Assembly: GCA_019009955.1 (NCBI GenBank) | Contig: CM032232.1 | Coordinates: forward strand, 141,820,501-141,884,500 | Source of the DNA: Riptortus pedestris | Lineage: Eukaryota; Arthropoda; Insecta; Hemiptera; Alydidae | Length of the DNA: 64,000 nucleotides | Direction of reading: 5' to 3' | Part shown: in pieces, positions 47,400 through 58,329 of the stretch | Position numbering within the stretch: the stretch's first letter is position 1 | Layout: the number at the start of each line of letters is the position of its first letter | Made by a program: the position numbers and the translations under genes | Notes under the pieces: model-generated | What the model was told of the DNA's origin: nothing | Databases searched by the model: none | What the model saw: only the letters and a program-made list of their open reading frames with translations

Positions 47400-47628
47400 G
47401 GGGGGCCCGGGCCCCCCCGCCCCCCCCCAAAACAAAAAAAAAAACCCCCCCCCCCCCCCCCCCAAAACCCCCGCCCCCCACCCCCCCCCCTTTCCCCCCC
47501 CCCCCCTTTTTTTTTTTTTTAAAAAAAGGGGGCCCCCCCCCCCGGGGGGGTTTTTTTTCCCCCCCCCCCCCCACACAAAAAACCCCCCCCCCCCCCCCCC
47601 CCCCACAGGCATAACCCCCCCCGTTCCC

Positions 47629-47661
<33 letters not shown>

Positions 47662-47750
47662 CCCCCCCCCCCAAAAAAAAAAATTATTAAACCCCCCCGC
47701 CCCCCCCCCCACCCTTCCCCCCCCCCCCCCCCCCGCCCCCCCATTTAAAA

Positions 47751-47786
<36 letters not shown>

Positions 47787-48067
47787 TTTTCCCCCCCCCT
47801 TTTAAAGGCCCCCCCCCCCCCAAAAAAAAAAAACCCCCCCCCCCCCAAAAACCCCCCCCCAAAAAACCCCCCCCCCCCAAAAAATTTTTTTTTCCCCCAA
47901 AAAATTTTCCCCCCCCCTTTCCCCCCCCCCCCCCCCCGGGGGGAAAAAAAAAACCCCCCCCAAAAAAAATTTTCCCCCCCCCCACCCCCCCCCCCAAAAA
48001 AACCACAACCCCCCCCCCCCCCAAAACCCCTTTTCCCGCACCCCCCCCCCCCCCCCCCCCCCCCAAC

Positions 48068-48110
<43 letters not shown>

Positions 48111-48364
48111 CCCCCCCCCCCCCCCCCCCCCCCCTCCCCCTCTCTCCCTCTCCCCCCCCTTTTTTCTCTCTCCTCCCCCCCCCCCCCTTTCCCCCCCACC
48201 CCCTCCCTCCCCCCTCGCCCCCCCTTTTCCCTCTCCCCCCCCTTTTTCCCCCCCCTTTCCCCTCCCCCTCCCCCCCCTCTTTCCCCCCCCCCCTTCCCCC
48301 CCCCCGCTCTCTCCCCCCCCCCCCCCTCCCCCCCCCCCCCTTTTTCCCCCCCCCGCCGCCCTGT

Positions 48365-48411
<47 letters not shown>

Positions 48412-49313
48412 TTTTTTTCACTCCGCCCCCCCCCCCCCTTTTTTTTTTTTCCCCCCCTTCCCCTTTTTTTAAACCCCCCCCCCTTTCCCCCCCTTTTAAA
48501 AACCCCCCCCAAAAAAAAAACCCCAAAAAAAAAATTTTTTGAAAAAAATTTAAAAATTTTTGGGGAAAAAAAAAATTTTTTTTTTTTTGGGGCTTTTTTA
48601 ATTTTTTGGGGTTTTAAAAAAAAATTTTTAAAAAAATTTTTGGGGGGGGGAAAAACCCCTTTCCCCCATTTTTTTTTTTTAAAAAAAAAAAATTTTTTTT
48701 GGGGGTTTTTAACCCCAAAAATTTTGGGGGGGTTTTTTTTTTTGGGGGGGGTTTTTTAAAAAAATTTTTTTTTTTTTGTTTTTTTTTTTTTTAATTTTTT
48801 TTTTTTAAAAAAATTTTTTTTCCCCCCCTTTTTAAAAAAGGGGGGAAATTTTTTTTTTAAATTTTAAAAAAAAAAATTTTAAAAAAAAATATTTTTTAAA
48901 AAAAACAAAAAAAAAAAAACCTTTAAAAATTAAAAAAAAGTTTTTTTTTAATTTTTTTAAAAAATTTTTTTTTTTTTTAAAAAAAAATTTTTTTTTTTGT
49001 TTTTGTTTTTTGGGGTTTCCTTTTTAAAATTTTCCAAAAAATTTTTAAAGGGTCTTTTTAAAATTTTTTTTTCCCCCAAAATTTTTTAAAATTTTTTTTT
49101 CCCCCTTTTACCCAAAAAAAAAATTTTTTTTAAAAAAAAATTTTTTTTTTGGCCCCCCCCTTTTTAACCCCCCAAAAAAAAGGGTTAAAATTTTTTTAAA
49201 AAAAAAAAAAAAACCCCCAAAAAGGGGGGAATAAAAATTTTTTTAAAACCCCCCCCAAAAATATTTTTTAAAAATTTTTTTTTAAAAAAAAATTTTTTAA
49301 AAAAAATAAAAAA
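45690..49313. other. Homopolymer-run block: probable sequencing or assembly artefact
   Basis: About 3.6 kb made almost only of runs of 4-40 identical bases. Runs of T, A and G dominate to about 46560, C runs with short A/T/G runs dominate to about 48515, and A/T runs dominate to 49313. No normal di- or trinucleotide texture exists, and ordinary H-family sequence begins abruptly at 49314. Natural DNA with long runs of all four bases in mixed order is not known to me. Frames of up to 481 codons of Gly/Phe/Lys within it are meaningless. Confidence 0.9.
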
Positions 49314-49509
49314 TTTCTTGGTCGATCGTTTCCAAACTCGATATATAAACGTTATATGATAAACTAAAGACCAAGTTGGTGATGAAATCCTATTTCCGCA
49401 GGGTTGTAATTACCAGAGTATATAGAGAATGGTGATTTGAGATCTACGGAGCGTCATATACCAGGTTTTGGGAAATCTGATTAGTTTACGCAACCCCTGC
49501 GTATCGGAC
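49314..49509 (-). repeat. H-family element entering the artefact block
   Basis: Begins in gtcgatcgtttccaaactcg, about 35 bp from where the (TA)n core would be, skips most of the interior, and ends in a G-end (gggaaatctgattagtttac, gcaacccctgcgtatcggac). The missing core probably lies in the corrupted block. Confidence 0.75.
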
Positions 49510-49559
49510 TTTTTCGTACTGCAAGTGTTTACCTCATTCCCCGTTTTTTTGCTTGTTTT

Positions 49560-49970
49560 GAGCATTTGTTTTTATTATTATAATTCTACTTTTCACCCCC
49601 TCCCCTACTCCAGCCAGGAAAAGGGCATATTACTTCAATATTCTTAACATATAGTTAAAGGAATAGGATAGAGCATATTTAATCTAGAATAATTAAAATA
49701 AATAAAATATTCATATTGAAATTAATAATTACTACAGGAGTTAATTTTCTTAGAAAGTTGGTAAAACTCTTTTAAAAGATGAGAGCGAAGTGTGTTTGTC
49801 TAATGGCCATAGTTGCAAGTTTTGCTAAGAACTTGTCTAGTGTTATTCAGTAAAGTGCAGTCATAAAAGAGGTGTCTTGAAGTCACATAAGTAAGTCATT
49901 TTGTGTCAGTACAAATCCGTTTGAGTAGTATTGCGTCCCTCTGTGTTCAGCCAGAAAACACTACTCACTT
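49560..49970 (-). pseudogene. Decayed non-LTR retrotransposon 3' end (tentative)
   Basis: On the minus strand a frame reads AILLKRICTDTK, stop, then TYVTSRHLFYDCTLLNNTR, resembling the HL..C..L...R end of retroposon ORF2. The left part is A/T-rich and begins ttttattattataattctac, as a reverse-complemented tail would. The motif is weaker than at 26373. Confidence 0.4.
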
Positions 49971-50302
49971 TCATGTTAGGTTTAAATATGTTGTTTTTCT
50001 TTCGAATTTTAATTTCTCCAATGAACGCTTATAACGGATCCTACCAATTCTTTCTTTTACCTTTATCCCTCTGATATAATTGTCTCGTATCGTGCTTGGA
50101 GCGACAGGTATGAATAAACTGTTTCGTATTAAAAACCAATTTCGGCCACCAATCTCAGATATTCCCTCCGTAGAAAGGGATTTCCCACGGCACAGCAATT
50201 GGAAAATGACAATATAAAAGGGCTGTCAAGTGGAAGAGAAAGATACTCCATGGGAAAAATCATGAAGAGAATTTCCGGGAAATGAATTTCTTTATCGTCG
50301 GA
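49971..50302. other. Unassigned DNA
   Basis: A 75-codon minus-strand frame (50198-49971) rich in Arg/Lys may belong to the retroposon relic on its left but shows no identifiable domain. Confidence 0.3.
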
Positions 50303-50848
50303 GCTGTATATATATATATATATATAAAATATATATATTTGTCTGTTAAGGCTCTAGCCAATTTTGATTCGATCGTTACCAAACTCGGAATTTAATCATT
50401 TTATGTAAAAACGCTGATAAAGTTCGTTTGGTTTCAGCAGTGGGAGGGGGGTTTTATTCTGAGTGGGAATTTTTGAAAATTCTTAAAATATCTCCATTAT
50501 TATGCGTCAGATCGAAATGTGTATAGTATGAGATCTTATTGCAAATTAAATTTACTATGAATATTGTTCTATACATTTATTCTGTATCTTGAATATTAAC
50601 CTTATAATTATATAAGATATTTGTTTGTATTCTGCTGGTCATCAGTAGCCTATGTTCGGATTTTCCAGAAGTCCTAGCCCGTTTCCATAACTACTATCCC
50701 TTCTGAATAGGTTTAGAGGTTAGGTTAACTGTTTTTTGGGGCTAGAAACTACTGGGTTATTACGCCCTAAATACAGTTGAGGCAGATCTCCTATATTGTA
50801 AAACTTGTGGGAAATCTGCTTAGTTTACGCAGCCCCTGCGTGACGGAC
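50303..50848 (-). repeat. H-family element, P-end missing, with extra block
   Basis: Starts in the (TA)n core (about 50307-50340), runs through the type I interior, and contains the extra block (gttaggttaactgttttttg, ggttattacgccctaaatac) before a perfect G-end at 50848. Several small deletions give decayed versions of gccgagagctctggcggccg. Confidence 0.88.
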
Positions 50849-52395
50849 TTTTGTTTTCTTATCAAGTGCCATTCCTCCTTAGCTCTTGACTTCCTTGCCA
50901 GGCAGGGAGGTGCTGCTCCTCTCACTGTGGTGAAGGGGTGTAGCTTCTGTCGATGGAGGACGACTGTACTGTACATTCATAGCACCAAATGTATTTAAAT
51001 GCAGACTGTAATATTCAAAATAAAATAATAATAAAGAAACTGTTCGGTGGTATTGAGATCCGCTTTGCGGCATCCAGTCACATACGTGGTGGTCGTCGTC
51101 TCAACCTTCAGTCAGAGGTGTCAGAAATTATTAAAGAAGTGGCTTCTCAACCCTTTCGGTCACAGATGACAATTATCGTCTCATTTACTGAGGCGACTAC
51201 CAGGGAACTTAGGGTCTGTGGAGAAGTAGGATTCTTAAATCCCATCGATAAGCATTGAGGAACTTGGAGAGGGTGACAGGGGTTTAGGCCTGATGGCTAG
51301 GTATTCTTTCATTCCGTTTCCGTCCCCCTAACCTCCATAGAAGGAAAAATAAATTGTGAAACATCTCCACGAAAAATTTTGTATAATTTATTTTGTTGAT
51401 AACATAATTGAATTTTCTACAAATGTTGTTCTATACATGTGTGGTGCAGTGATTTGTATTTAGATATAGAGCAGTGTGCTGTAATGAGAGCGAGCGAGCG
51501 GGTGAAAAGGCAAGCAGACTGCTTACAATGCGCCACTGGAAATGGGAGCGAATTATGTAGCTAGCTTTTAGAGAGTGAAAAGTTTTTTTGATATGCTAGT
51601 GCTACTCTGTCTGATTGCCTTGGTTCCCGGCGGTATGTGTGTTGTAATGCCATTAGTGTTAAGTTTCGATGTATTTTATAAGTCATAGTACATGTATTTA
51701 TTTTATAAATATATGTTTTGTACCAACCAGCCGTGTGTGTGCCATTCCCGATTAGCCAACTTGACCCATGTACACTGCGCGTCAGTGCGGAAGGGTCGTT
51801 TCAACATATCTAAGAGGGAATGAGCGCTTCAGAACTGAATGACTCCTGAAAAGATGGCAGGCAAGCCATGAAACGTGTAGGGCAATTGTAATAAAGTTTG
51901 CGGGGAAAACAGGTGTTTTTATTGGTGACCCTTACTATGAAGAATATATGAGAAATGTAGATATTTACGATATTGGTTCATGGCCTCTCTGTCAAACTCT
52001 ACTTAGAAACGTTCTATATCGTTTGAAAGTGGCGCCTTTTATAAAGCACCTTCAGAAAGTTTAAATACCTTATTCGCTTTCGTATAAGTCTGAAATTCTG
52101 GAGGCAACAGTGCCTTTGGCGAATTTCAGTCTAAATATTGTTCTGTTAAATGCGGGCAGAGCTCCGCTAAGTACGGTCGTCTCTTTATGAATTTATTAAA
52201 TGGATTATTTATATAATAAAGCAATCCCCTGAGCAGGGACTCGCCTTAAGCCGCATTAATTTAGTAAACAATTAATGAGACTGTGAAAGTCATATTTCAT
52301 AATTAAGGAGACTAAGGCTAATTCATCATAAAGATCTAAACTCTATCTGTGCCCTGAAATTGCAACCATTGGGTTCTGTCGGAAACTAGCATTTC
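50849..52395. other. Unassigned, GC-richer DNA
   Basis: About 1.5 kb without recognised family. Frames of up to 89 codons (50989-51258, plus) carry no motif. Near 51690-51760 the sequence tttataaatatatgttttgt followed by a gtgtgtgtgcc stretch has an LTR-like flavour, but no pair was found. Confidence 0.35.
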
Positions 52396-52428
52396 TAGCA
52401 GATTATCTCCAAGGAGGGACTCAGGGTT

Positions 52429-52498
<70 letters not shown>

Positions 52499-52660
52499 GG
52501 TGGCACCGATGGTCGTGGGGGCTAGGGAGTGGGTTTTTCTACCACTACCATCAGTAAGCTGAGTGTAAAAAATACGTGCCGGTTCAATCTCCGCCAAGGG
52601 AGAGGATTTATTCACGAGTGCGCTACCAGAGCGCGCTAGTGTCGCAGTGTCTTTGGATCA
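52396..52660. repeat. Decayed P-end, (TA)n and a tRNA-like segment
   Basis: tagcagattatctccaagga resembles a P-end, followed by (TA)n at about 52435-52498. From 52499 the sequence is unrelated to the H-family and contains a B-box-like gccggttcaatctccgcc at about 52578-52595, so it may be another tRNA-derived SINE inserted in the core. Confidence 0.4.
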
Positions 52661-53144
52661 GCGGGAGTCTATCGATTATATAAGTCTAACAGGTTTCGTA
52701 ATGAATAACGATTATAACTCTCTTATATCCCGCCCACAACCTGTTTGAGGACGCACATTCCTAGTCCTACTTGGTGAACGGGTTTTAAAAAATATTTTTA
52801 ATATGATAATATTCCAAAATAAAGTTACAAATAACAGATTATATACGTCATACTTCTAATGGGAACCTTGAATAAATAATATTATAATATTTCTGACAGT
52901 TTTTTTGGAATGCAATGCCATGAACCAGATCAATAATCCCACATGAAACATCACACTCACTTATGTAATCCAACTTGTAGCGGCTTTAATTCAAAAACAC
53001 CCCCAATTTGACTTATTTATCTGTCGGCATTGTGAAAATGTTGGTTGAATCGTGCACATATTTTGCAGTGTTAGAAGGGATGTGTTTGTTAGAAATGATA
53101 CTGTGTTTGTTCTGATATGTGTGGGTATCCCTGATAGTCAAAGA
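52661..53144. other. Unassigned DNA
   Basis: No gene or repeat recognised. Confidence 0.35.
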
Positions 53145-53240
53145 ATTCCAAGGAATCGAGCTCCCCATTCTAGGTGTACCATAAGAGATTAAGACCAACG
53201 TCTTAGCTCACACGTCTAACCTCAGAACCACCATCACTTT
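53145..53240 (-). repeat. tRNA-derived SINE, head only
   Basis: ggaatcgagctccccattct, accataagagattaagacca, acgtcttagctcacac and gaaccacca are the tRNA-like head without body. Confidence 0.6.
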
Positions 53241-53321
53241 AAAATTTCTAATAAAGTAAAATATATATGGGAAACAGGTCTCAATAACACGAAGTCTTCC
53301 CACCAATTTATTTATTCACGC

Positions 53322-53358
53322 ACAAGGCCTTTAGGCACTAACGTGCCATCATCAGGTT
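53322..53358 (-). ncRNA. Degenerate hammerhead-like motif of the Penelope element
   Basis: Minus strand: CTGATGA (53355-53349), a perfect stem GGCAC-GTTA-GTGCC (53347-53334), then TAAA (53333-53330) and GGCC. Hammerheads need GAAA after stem II; here the first G (G12, the presumed general base) is U. Position at the 3' end of a Penelope-like element fits the known location of these ribozymes. Likely inactive. Confidence 0.55.
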
Positions 53359-53618
53359 CTAACAAAGAAACAAGCTTAGGCCAAGTTATGCATCCAACAA
53401 TTACATTTTGAAATATTTAACAAAATAGAATTTCATACTAAAACGTCCTATCTTAAAACTACTAGAATCTAAGTCAAACTTTAAAAGAATATATTATAGC
53501 TCAATTAATTAAAATAGTTAAAGTGAATAAATACTCTAAACATTAACAACACATCTATACCCCATGAAAAAGTTACTATAAATTAACAATTATCCTACCT
53601 TCTGGTGTATAATTGACG

Positions 53619-54326
53619 TTAACGCCACGGCTTTGGGCTACTGGCGACTAGCAGAGATGGAGGCCTACTCAACAGGACAGAACTTGGCATTTCCAATTGC
53701 ACATTTAGGCAGACACCCCTCCATCTCTCCAGGTCAATGTAGAGGGGTTGCAATTTCTGAATTAGTTTGTGGTTATATTCCCTCGCCAATAAAGTTACCT
53801 TGTGTGGGGCATTTTCGTGCTTTTCTTTCCTCAAATGCTGGAGGAACGTTGAGTCCATTCTCGACAGATGCTCCTGGCACCTTTTCTTTAATTTCCTTGA
53901 AGTCCTTCCCACATAATACGCACCACATTCTCCACATATGATTTTATATATTCCCGACTGGTCCGGCAGCTTTATTGGGTCTTTTAGCTTACATAAAACG
54001 GATTTTAAATTATTTGGATTTGCAAAACCCACCCCGATTTTCTTACGTTTAAAGATTCGTTGGATCTTTTCCGACACGTATCCCAGATAGGTCAAAGAGC
54101 ACCACCTTTCCACCTCTGAGGTAACTTCTGGAATCCCCAAACTCTTCCTAAGTCTCGTTACCCTCTTTCTCTCAATCATTCTATCCACCATTTGTATGGT
54201 ATATCCATTAACCAACGCTAAGTGGTGAATAAATTTTAGCTCACGAGAGTATTCTTCCTTACTCATTGGAATATCCAACAATCGATTAGCGTATGAATGA
54301 AATATCGCTAATTTTTGCTTGTAGTT
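53619..54326 (-). pseudogene. Penelope-like ORF, C-terminal linker and GIY-YIG endonuclease
   Basis: The open frame begins upstream (ATG at 54467) in H-family sequence, so its first about 47 codons are not Penelope. From about residue 50 the linker shows FHSYANRLLDIPMSKEEYSR and GYTIQMVDRMI, typical of the region after the reverse transcriptase. The endonuclease follows: SGIYKI (GIY at 172-174), C178 and C181, YVGRT (YVG at 185-187, standing for YIG), R196 and H200 in RKLKKRCQEH. It has no internal stop down to TGA/TAA at 53619-53621. The catalytic endonuclease would nick target DNA for priming. Without its reverse transcriptase the fragment cannot be autonomous. Confidence 0.85.
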
Positions 54327-54508
54327 GTATAGTATATTGCAAAATAAATTTACTATAAATATTGGAATATTAACCGAGATATTTGCTTTTTTCAGTTTAC
54401 AGCTATGAGCAATTTCATTTTTATTAATTGTAACGGACGAAATGAGTTCTCTATTGTAAAATTTCACTTGGGAAATCTGCTTAGTTTACGCAGCCCATGC
54501 GTGACTGA
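54327..54508 (-). repeat. H-family G-end half next to the Penelope element
   Basis: aaataaatttactataaata, gaatattaaccgagatattt, then a G-end (gggaaatctgcttagtttac, gcagcccatgcgtgactga). The other half of this copy is not found beyond the Penelope 3' end. Confidence 0.8.
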
Positions 54509-54959
54509 TTTTTTTTTAGTCCTACTGAACCCCATGGGTGTTGGGTGACATTTTGTGGGTCTCCTTCTCCTGCAGACAATTATGTTTCCTTCAAATATGT
54601 ATGTTATCTAGCTACGCCACTGGAGTACCAACTAATTAAGAACTGCCATGTCAATGTCATGAAGTCTTCGTGATCAGACCGAGACGACCCCGTCCTGCAA
54701 TGTCACCGGTTCGTGTCCGCTCGTCCCACTGTCAGAAATTATAATGTATTCCACGAACTTCGGACATGTCATTTAATTTAGTAGGCGTATTTAATATGCT
54801 ATCGTTGTAGGCAAACACAGTGTTTGCACGCTCCGACACAAGTACAGATTAGTAATGAAAGTTGTGAAATATAGTGTCAAGGATTATATACAACACAATC
54901 AAATTAAAGAGAACACAACGCACAAAACCAACATGAAACGCTAAATCGATCTATGACGT
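54509..54959. other. Unassigned DNA
   Basis: No gene or repeat recognised. Confidence 0.35.
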
Positions 54960-55172
54960 AAACTTCCACTTTTGCAACTAAGGCTAATATGAACGGGTTA
55001 TCTACAGGTTACCACCCTTTTCTATCAAGGGAGGGACTAAGGAGTTGACTTAACGAGTTCGACATTAAATAAATTCATATTCTCCCAGTCGAGTATCCAA
55101 CTCACCACTCTTGGTTTACCATTTGAGATTAAGGCCAACGCTTCAACTCACATGGTTGACCAGAGCCCCACA
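54960..55172 (-). repeat. tRNA-derived SINE
   Basis: Body (cgggttatctacaggttacc, gggactaaggagttgactta), a decayed B box (gagtatccaactcaccac), and hairpin arms accatttgagatt/aactcacatggt. Confidence 0.82.
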
Positions 55173-55296
55173 AAACACCAAGGTACAAAACATATTCTGT
55201 TCCTCCTATTAAATTGACTGTATTTAGTGATCCAGTAAATGATTAAATGCAAGGTCCATATATCTTTCTTTCTATACCTAGGCTGAGAGATAGATG

Positions 55297-55516
55297 ATAT
55301 AGTTTTGAAGGGGCCTATTTTTGTCATCTCATGGATATGATGGATTTATATTTGAGGGCTGACATTCAGTAACTGAGAACTGTCAAACAAAAATTGCGCC
55401 CGCTAGAGTGTTAACACCCACACATATATACCGATGGGCTTTTAAACAATTTTTTCAAAAATCGCTTTACGAGTATAACGTTTGTCGTTGATCTCTCATA
55501 AGGGAAATACGCTAAT
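55297..55516 (+). repeat. H-family element, scrambled old copy
   Basis: ttttgaaggggcctattttt precedes caaacaaaaattgcgcccgc and tagagtgttaac, an order opposite to the consensus, followed by tcaaaaatcgctttacgagt and a decayed P-end. Suggests deletion and rejoining of two copies. Confidence 0.55.
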
Positions 55517-55837
55517 ACATTTTCGTGTCCTGATGAGTAAGAAATTTAGTTCACCAAAGATCATTACATTAACGCTATTATCTTCCTTGTGTTGTCTTAT
55601 TGTAAATTTATTTCGGTAATCTTAAAAAACATTTCCCAAATATTATATAAGCCGGAATTAAGGAGAAATTTGCAAAGACCATGTGGTTTTCCTACCATGA
55701 ATTTCTATGACAGCTATCAATATTTAGGCTTCGAAAAAGGTTAAAGGAATTCAAAACTCATTATAGGTAATGGACATTCACAAGAAAACAGGTTGCAGTA
55801 ATGTTTTAATGTTACCTGCAGCTTAGGTTAATTATGT
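55517..55837. other. Unassigned DNA
   Basis: No gene or repeat recognised. Confidence 0.35.
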
Positions 55838-56035
55838 GTGTAATAAAGCCTTAATCTCACATGGTAAACCTAGAGTTGCGAGTTGGATGCCCGACTGGGT
55901 GAGCAGGAACTTATTTAGTGACGAACTCGTTAAATAAAATCCACAGTCCCATCCTCGCTAGAAAAGAGTGGTAAACTGTAGATAACCCGTCCCAATTAGC
56001 CTTAGTTGCAAATAGTGGACTTTATTAGGTTACAA
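55838..56035 (+). repeat. tRNA-derived SINE, opposite orientation
   Basis: The only plus-oriented copy: ccttaatctcacatggtaaa, cctagagttgcgagttggat (B box decayed), then body aaaagagtggtaaactgtag, ataacccgtcccaattagcc and ttagttgcaaatagtggac. The 5' half of the head is missing. Confidence 0.82.
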
Positions 56036-57239
56036 TCATCAGTCGTTGAAGTATTCTTTTTGGTTAGTATTGGTGTGGGTAATGTGTTGACTAATAAGAG
56101 AGAATTGAACATAACAATTTAATAAGTTTATAAACAATTTACAACGTTTTTGGGTAAGTTCCACACGAGGCAAGAACTTGTTCTTTTGTCATTCTTCTAA
56201 CCTCGATGAACAGTTTTTGTACGCAGCGTTGCCATTAGTCCCGAATCACTATTAAATTTTAAAGCAGGGGGTCCCCCAGGTGACAGCTAGACGCAAGTTT
56301 ATATAACTGTTAACTGTTACAGTATGAATTATCACCATTCCGAAATGTGTTCATAGGTTCTTAAGCATTCGGCGAAGACGCAGCATTATATCATATGTAT
56401 TACAGCATATGATAAGGTGCCAGCTGTTTTATTAGAGGTCATTGGAACAATGCTCTGGTAGGTTGCTAAGATCTAAGAATACCACTCAATTGAAATGCAA
56501 ATTCGTAAATTCAAGTTCACTCCTTTTGGTAATGCAAAAGTATGAAATACGGAAGTGGGTTAGTACAATGGAAAGGCTACGACTCATTGTCTAAGACGAG
56601 GAACTCGTAAAAAAAGAATACGAAACAGTTCGCTATTTTACAATCATCACATTGAATATTCAGAGAATTCAATTACCTGAGTATGAAACAGTCCCAAAGG
56701 GGAATTCAAAACAGACTTTCTCCAACGCCTTTAAAGGCCCGTCTCAAGCACAATAAATCGGGGGTTGAGGTTTCGCGCTGAGCTGTCCTCATCAGGTGTT
56801 TATGGATGCGAAGAGGCTCTAAAGCAAACCCGCCCACCTATGGCAAGGGGGCTATTATGCAGAAAAGTGCATTAAGGAGTGCTCAAACCACCGAGCGTGT
56901 TATTGTAATTGTGACAACAATGGGAAGGCATTAATTGTCGAGAGGGCTGCAGTATTTATTGCAGCAGAGTGCACACTAGAACAATGCCGACACTAGCTCG
57001 ACCTACGCTTTCTCCAGTCCCCGGCTGCATTATAACCAATCTTCACTACATTAGCAGATACCCCTTGACACAAATCAGCGTTTGAGCTTGATTTAAATAT
57101 TCCATGCAAAAATGGATGAGTGCATTTTTAATGTGGATCATCCAATCAAAATATCCTACTAATCAATCTTGTTGATAAAATGCCCGAAAAAGTTTTACAT
57201 TTTTTTCTGAGTGAGATTTTTACATAGCTACTTGGACTT
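56036..57239. other. Unassigned DNA with scattered motifs
   Basis: Near 56385-56470 words such as atgctctggtaggttgctaa foreshadow the tandem array at 58330. A hammerhead-like string lies at 56795-56771 (minus: CTGATGA...GAAAC) with poor stem II pairing. A decayed minus-oriented P-end is at about 57050-57120 (ttagcagataccccttgaca). No gene recognised. Confidence 0.4.
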
Positions 57240-58300
57240 TATTATTTTTTATTTGAGATGCCGCTACAATGGTGATTCATATTTTAACATGTTTGAATAT
57301 AATTTTACAAAATTAAATAAATATTAACATTTTTACACAGATAAATGTTACAAAACTACAAAATAAATAGAATGGACAAAACTAAATATAAATTGTTAGT
57401 ATATTTACAACATGAGGAAAAAATACAAAATAAAAATAAAGCAACAAAGAAAAAAAAATTTAAATAAAACTAAAAGAAAAACTATAAATAGTTAAACTGT
57501 AAGGAGGCAAAACTTATATTCCGCAGTGCTTGCTATATATAATTTTCATAATTGTAGATAATAGCTTTTATATTTCAACAAATAATCTATTATTTCTTAA
57601 ATACATAAAAACATCATCTATAAATTGGCTACTGTCGGACAGTAGTTCGCATGCATTTGTGGGCCATGGCTACGTTTTCACTTGTGTGCAGTCAGTTAGT
57701 ATGTGTTTTGCAGTCAGCGGTCTACTGCAGTAGCGACATATAGGTTCATCTTGTCTGCTCAGTAGATATGAATGTGTTAGTCTAGTGTGTCCTGTGCGTA
57801 GGCGTGTAAGTACAATTTCTTCTCTTCTAGAGTGTCTATTACTTTGAAGCCAGTTGAGCGTGTTTTATTTGATTTCTCTTAGATTACTGTCAGTGTTATA
57901 CCATAAATTATTCCAGTCATTAATTACGAGTTTTCTTATTTGTGAGAAAGCCTATTGGTGAAGTATGTCCAAAAAACCTATTTGCTCAAGTTCAGTTGAT
58001 TGTTTAGCTTCTTTGCCTACTATATCACTTTGAGGTATGCCCAAATGGGTGGGTAACGAATAAATAGTAATGTGTTTTTTTAGTCTATGAATATTGTTAA
58101 AAAATTCAATAATAAGGGGATTGGTGGAGTATATGTCTTTAAGTGACTTTATTGAACTTAATGAGTTTGTACAAATAACTATGTCTCTTTTAGTAGTTGT
58201 GATGTTCGTTAGACCTAAGAACTTTGACTATAGGATGATAGGATGTAAGTCCCCGACATCAATTCGGTATAATTTTAGTCTAACATACGCCAGAGACTGT
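57240..58300 (-). pseudogene. Non-LTR retrotransposon 3' end with RNase H (Jockey/I-like)
   Basis: One minus-strand frame can be followed through three in-frame stops. First the end of an RNase H domain: IVICTNSLSSIKSLKDIYS, then THLGIPQSDIVGKEAKQ (the H.GI..N..AD.AAK region). Then WNNLWYNTDSNLREIK, RLRTGHTRLTHSYLL and the zinc motif CRYCSRPLTAKHILTDC. This order is that of RNase H-bearing non-LTR elements of the Jockey/I type. The 3' UTR ends in an AATAA-type tail at 57240 (tttattattttttatttgag on plus). The upstream border lies near 58260-58330, next to the tandem array. Confidence 0.85.
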
Positions 58301-58329
58301 AAAACTAACCGAGATGTATCTAAATACCG

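Larger units (their letters stand above)
53250..54326 (-). mobile_element. 5'-truncated Penelope-like retroelement
   Basis: The minus strand carries the end of a Penelope-like ORF (linker plus GIY-YIG endonuclease) followed by a 3' region with a hammerhead-like motif at 53322-53358. The 5' break is near 54326, where sequence switches directly into an H-family interior (gtatagtatattgcaaaata). Loss of the reverse transcriptase domain through 5' truncation is usual for target-primed insertion. Confidence 0.8.

Noticed and set aside
46551..48526. Frames of 279-481 codons rich in Gly, Phe and Lys
   Set aside because: They lie entirely in the homopolymer-run block and reflect runs of C, A and T on the opposite strand.
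52578..52595. tRNA gene suggested by a B-box-like sequence
   Set aside because: No cloverleaf can be drawn by eye around it; at most a tRNA-derived SINE fragment.
53633..53941. 102-codon plus-strand frame
   Set aside because: Shadow of the Penelope endonuclease frame on the other strand.
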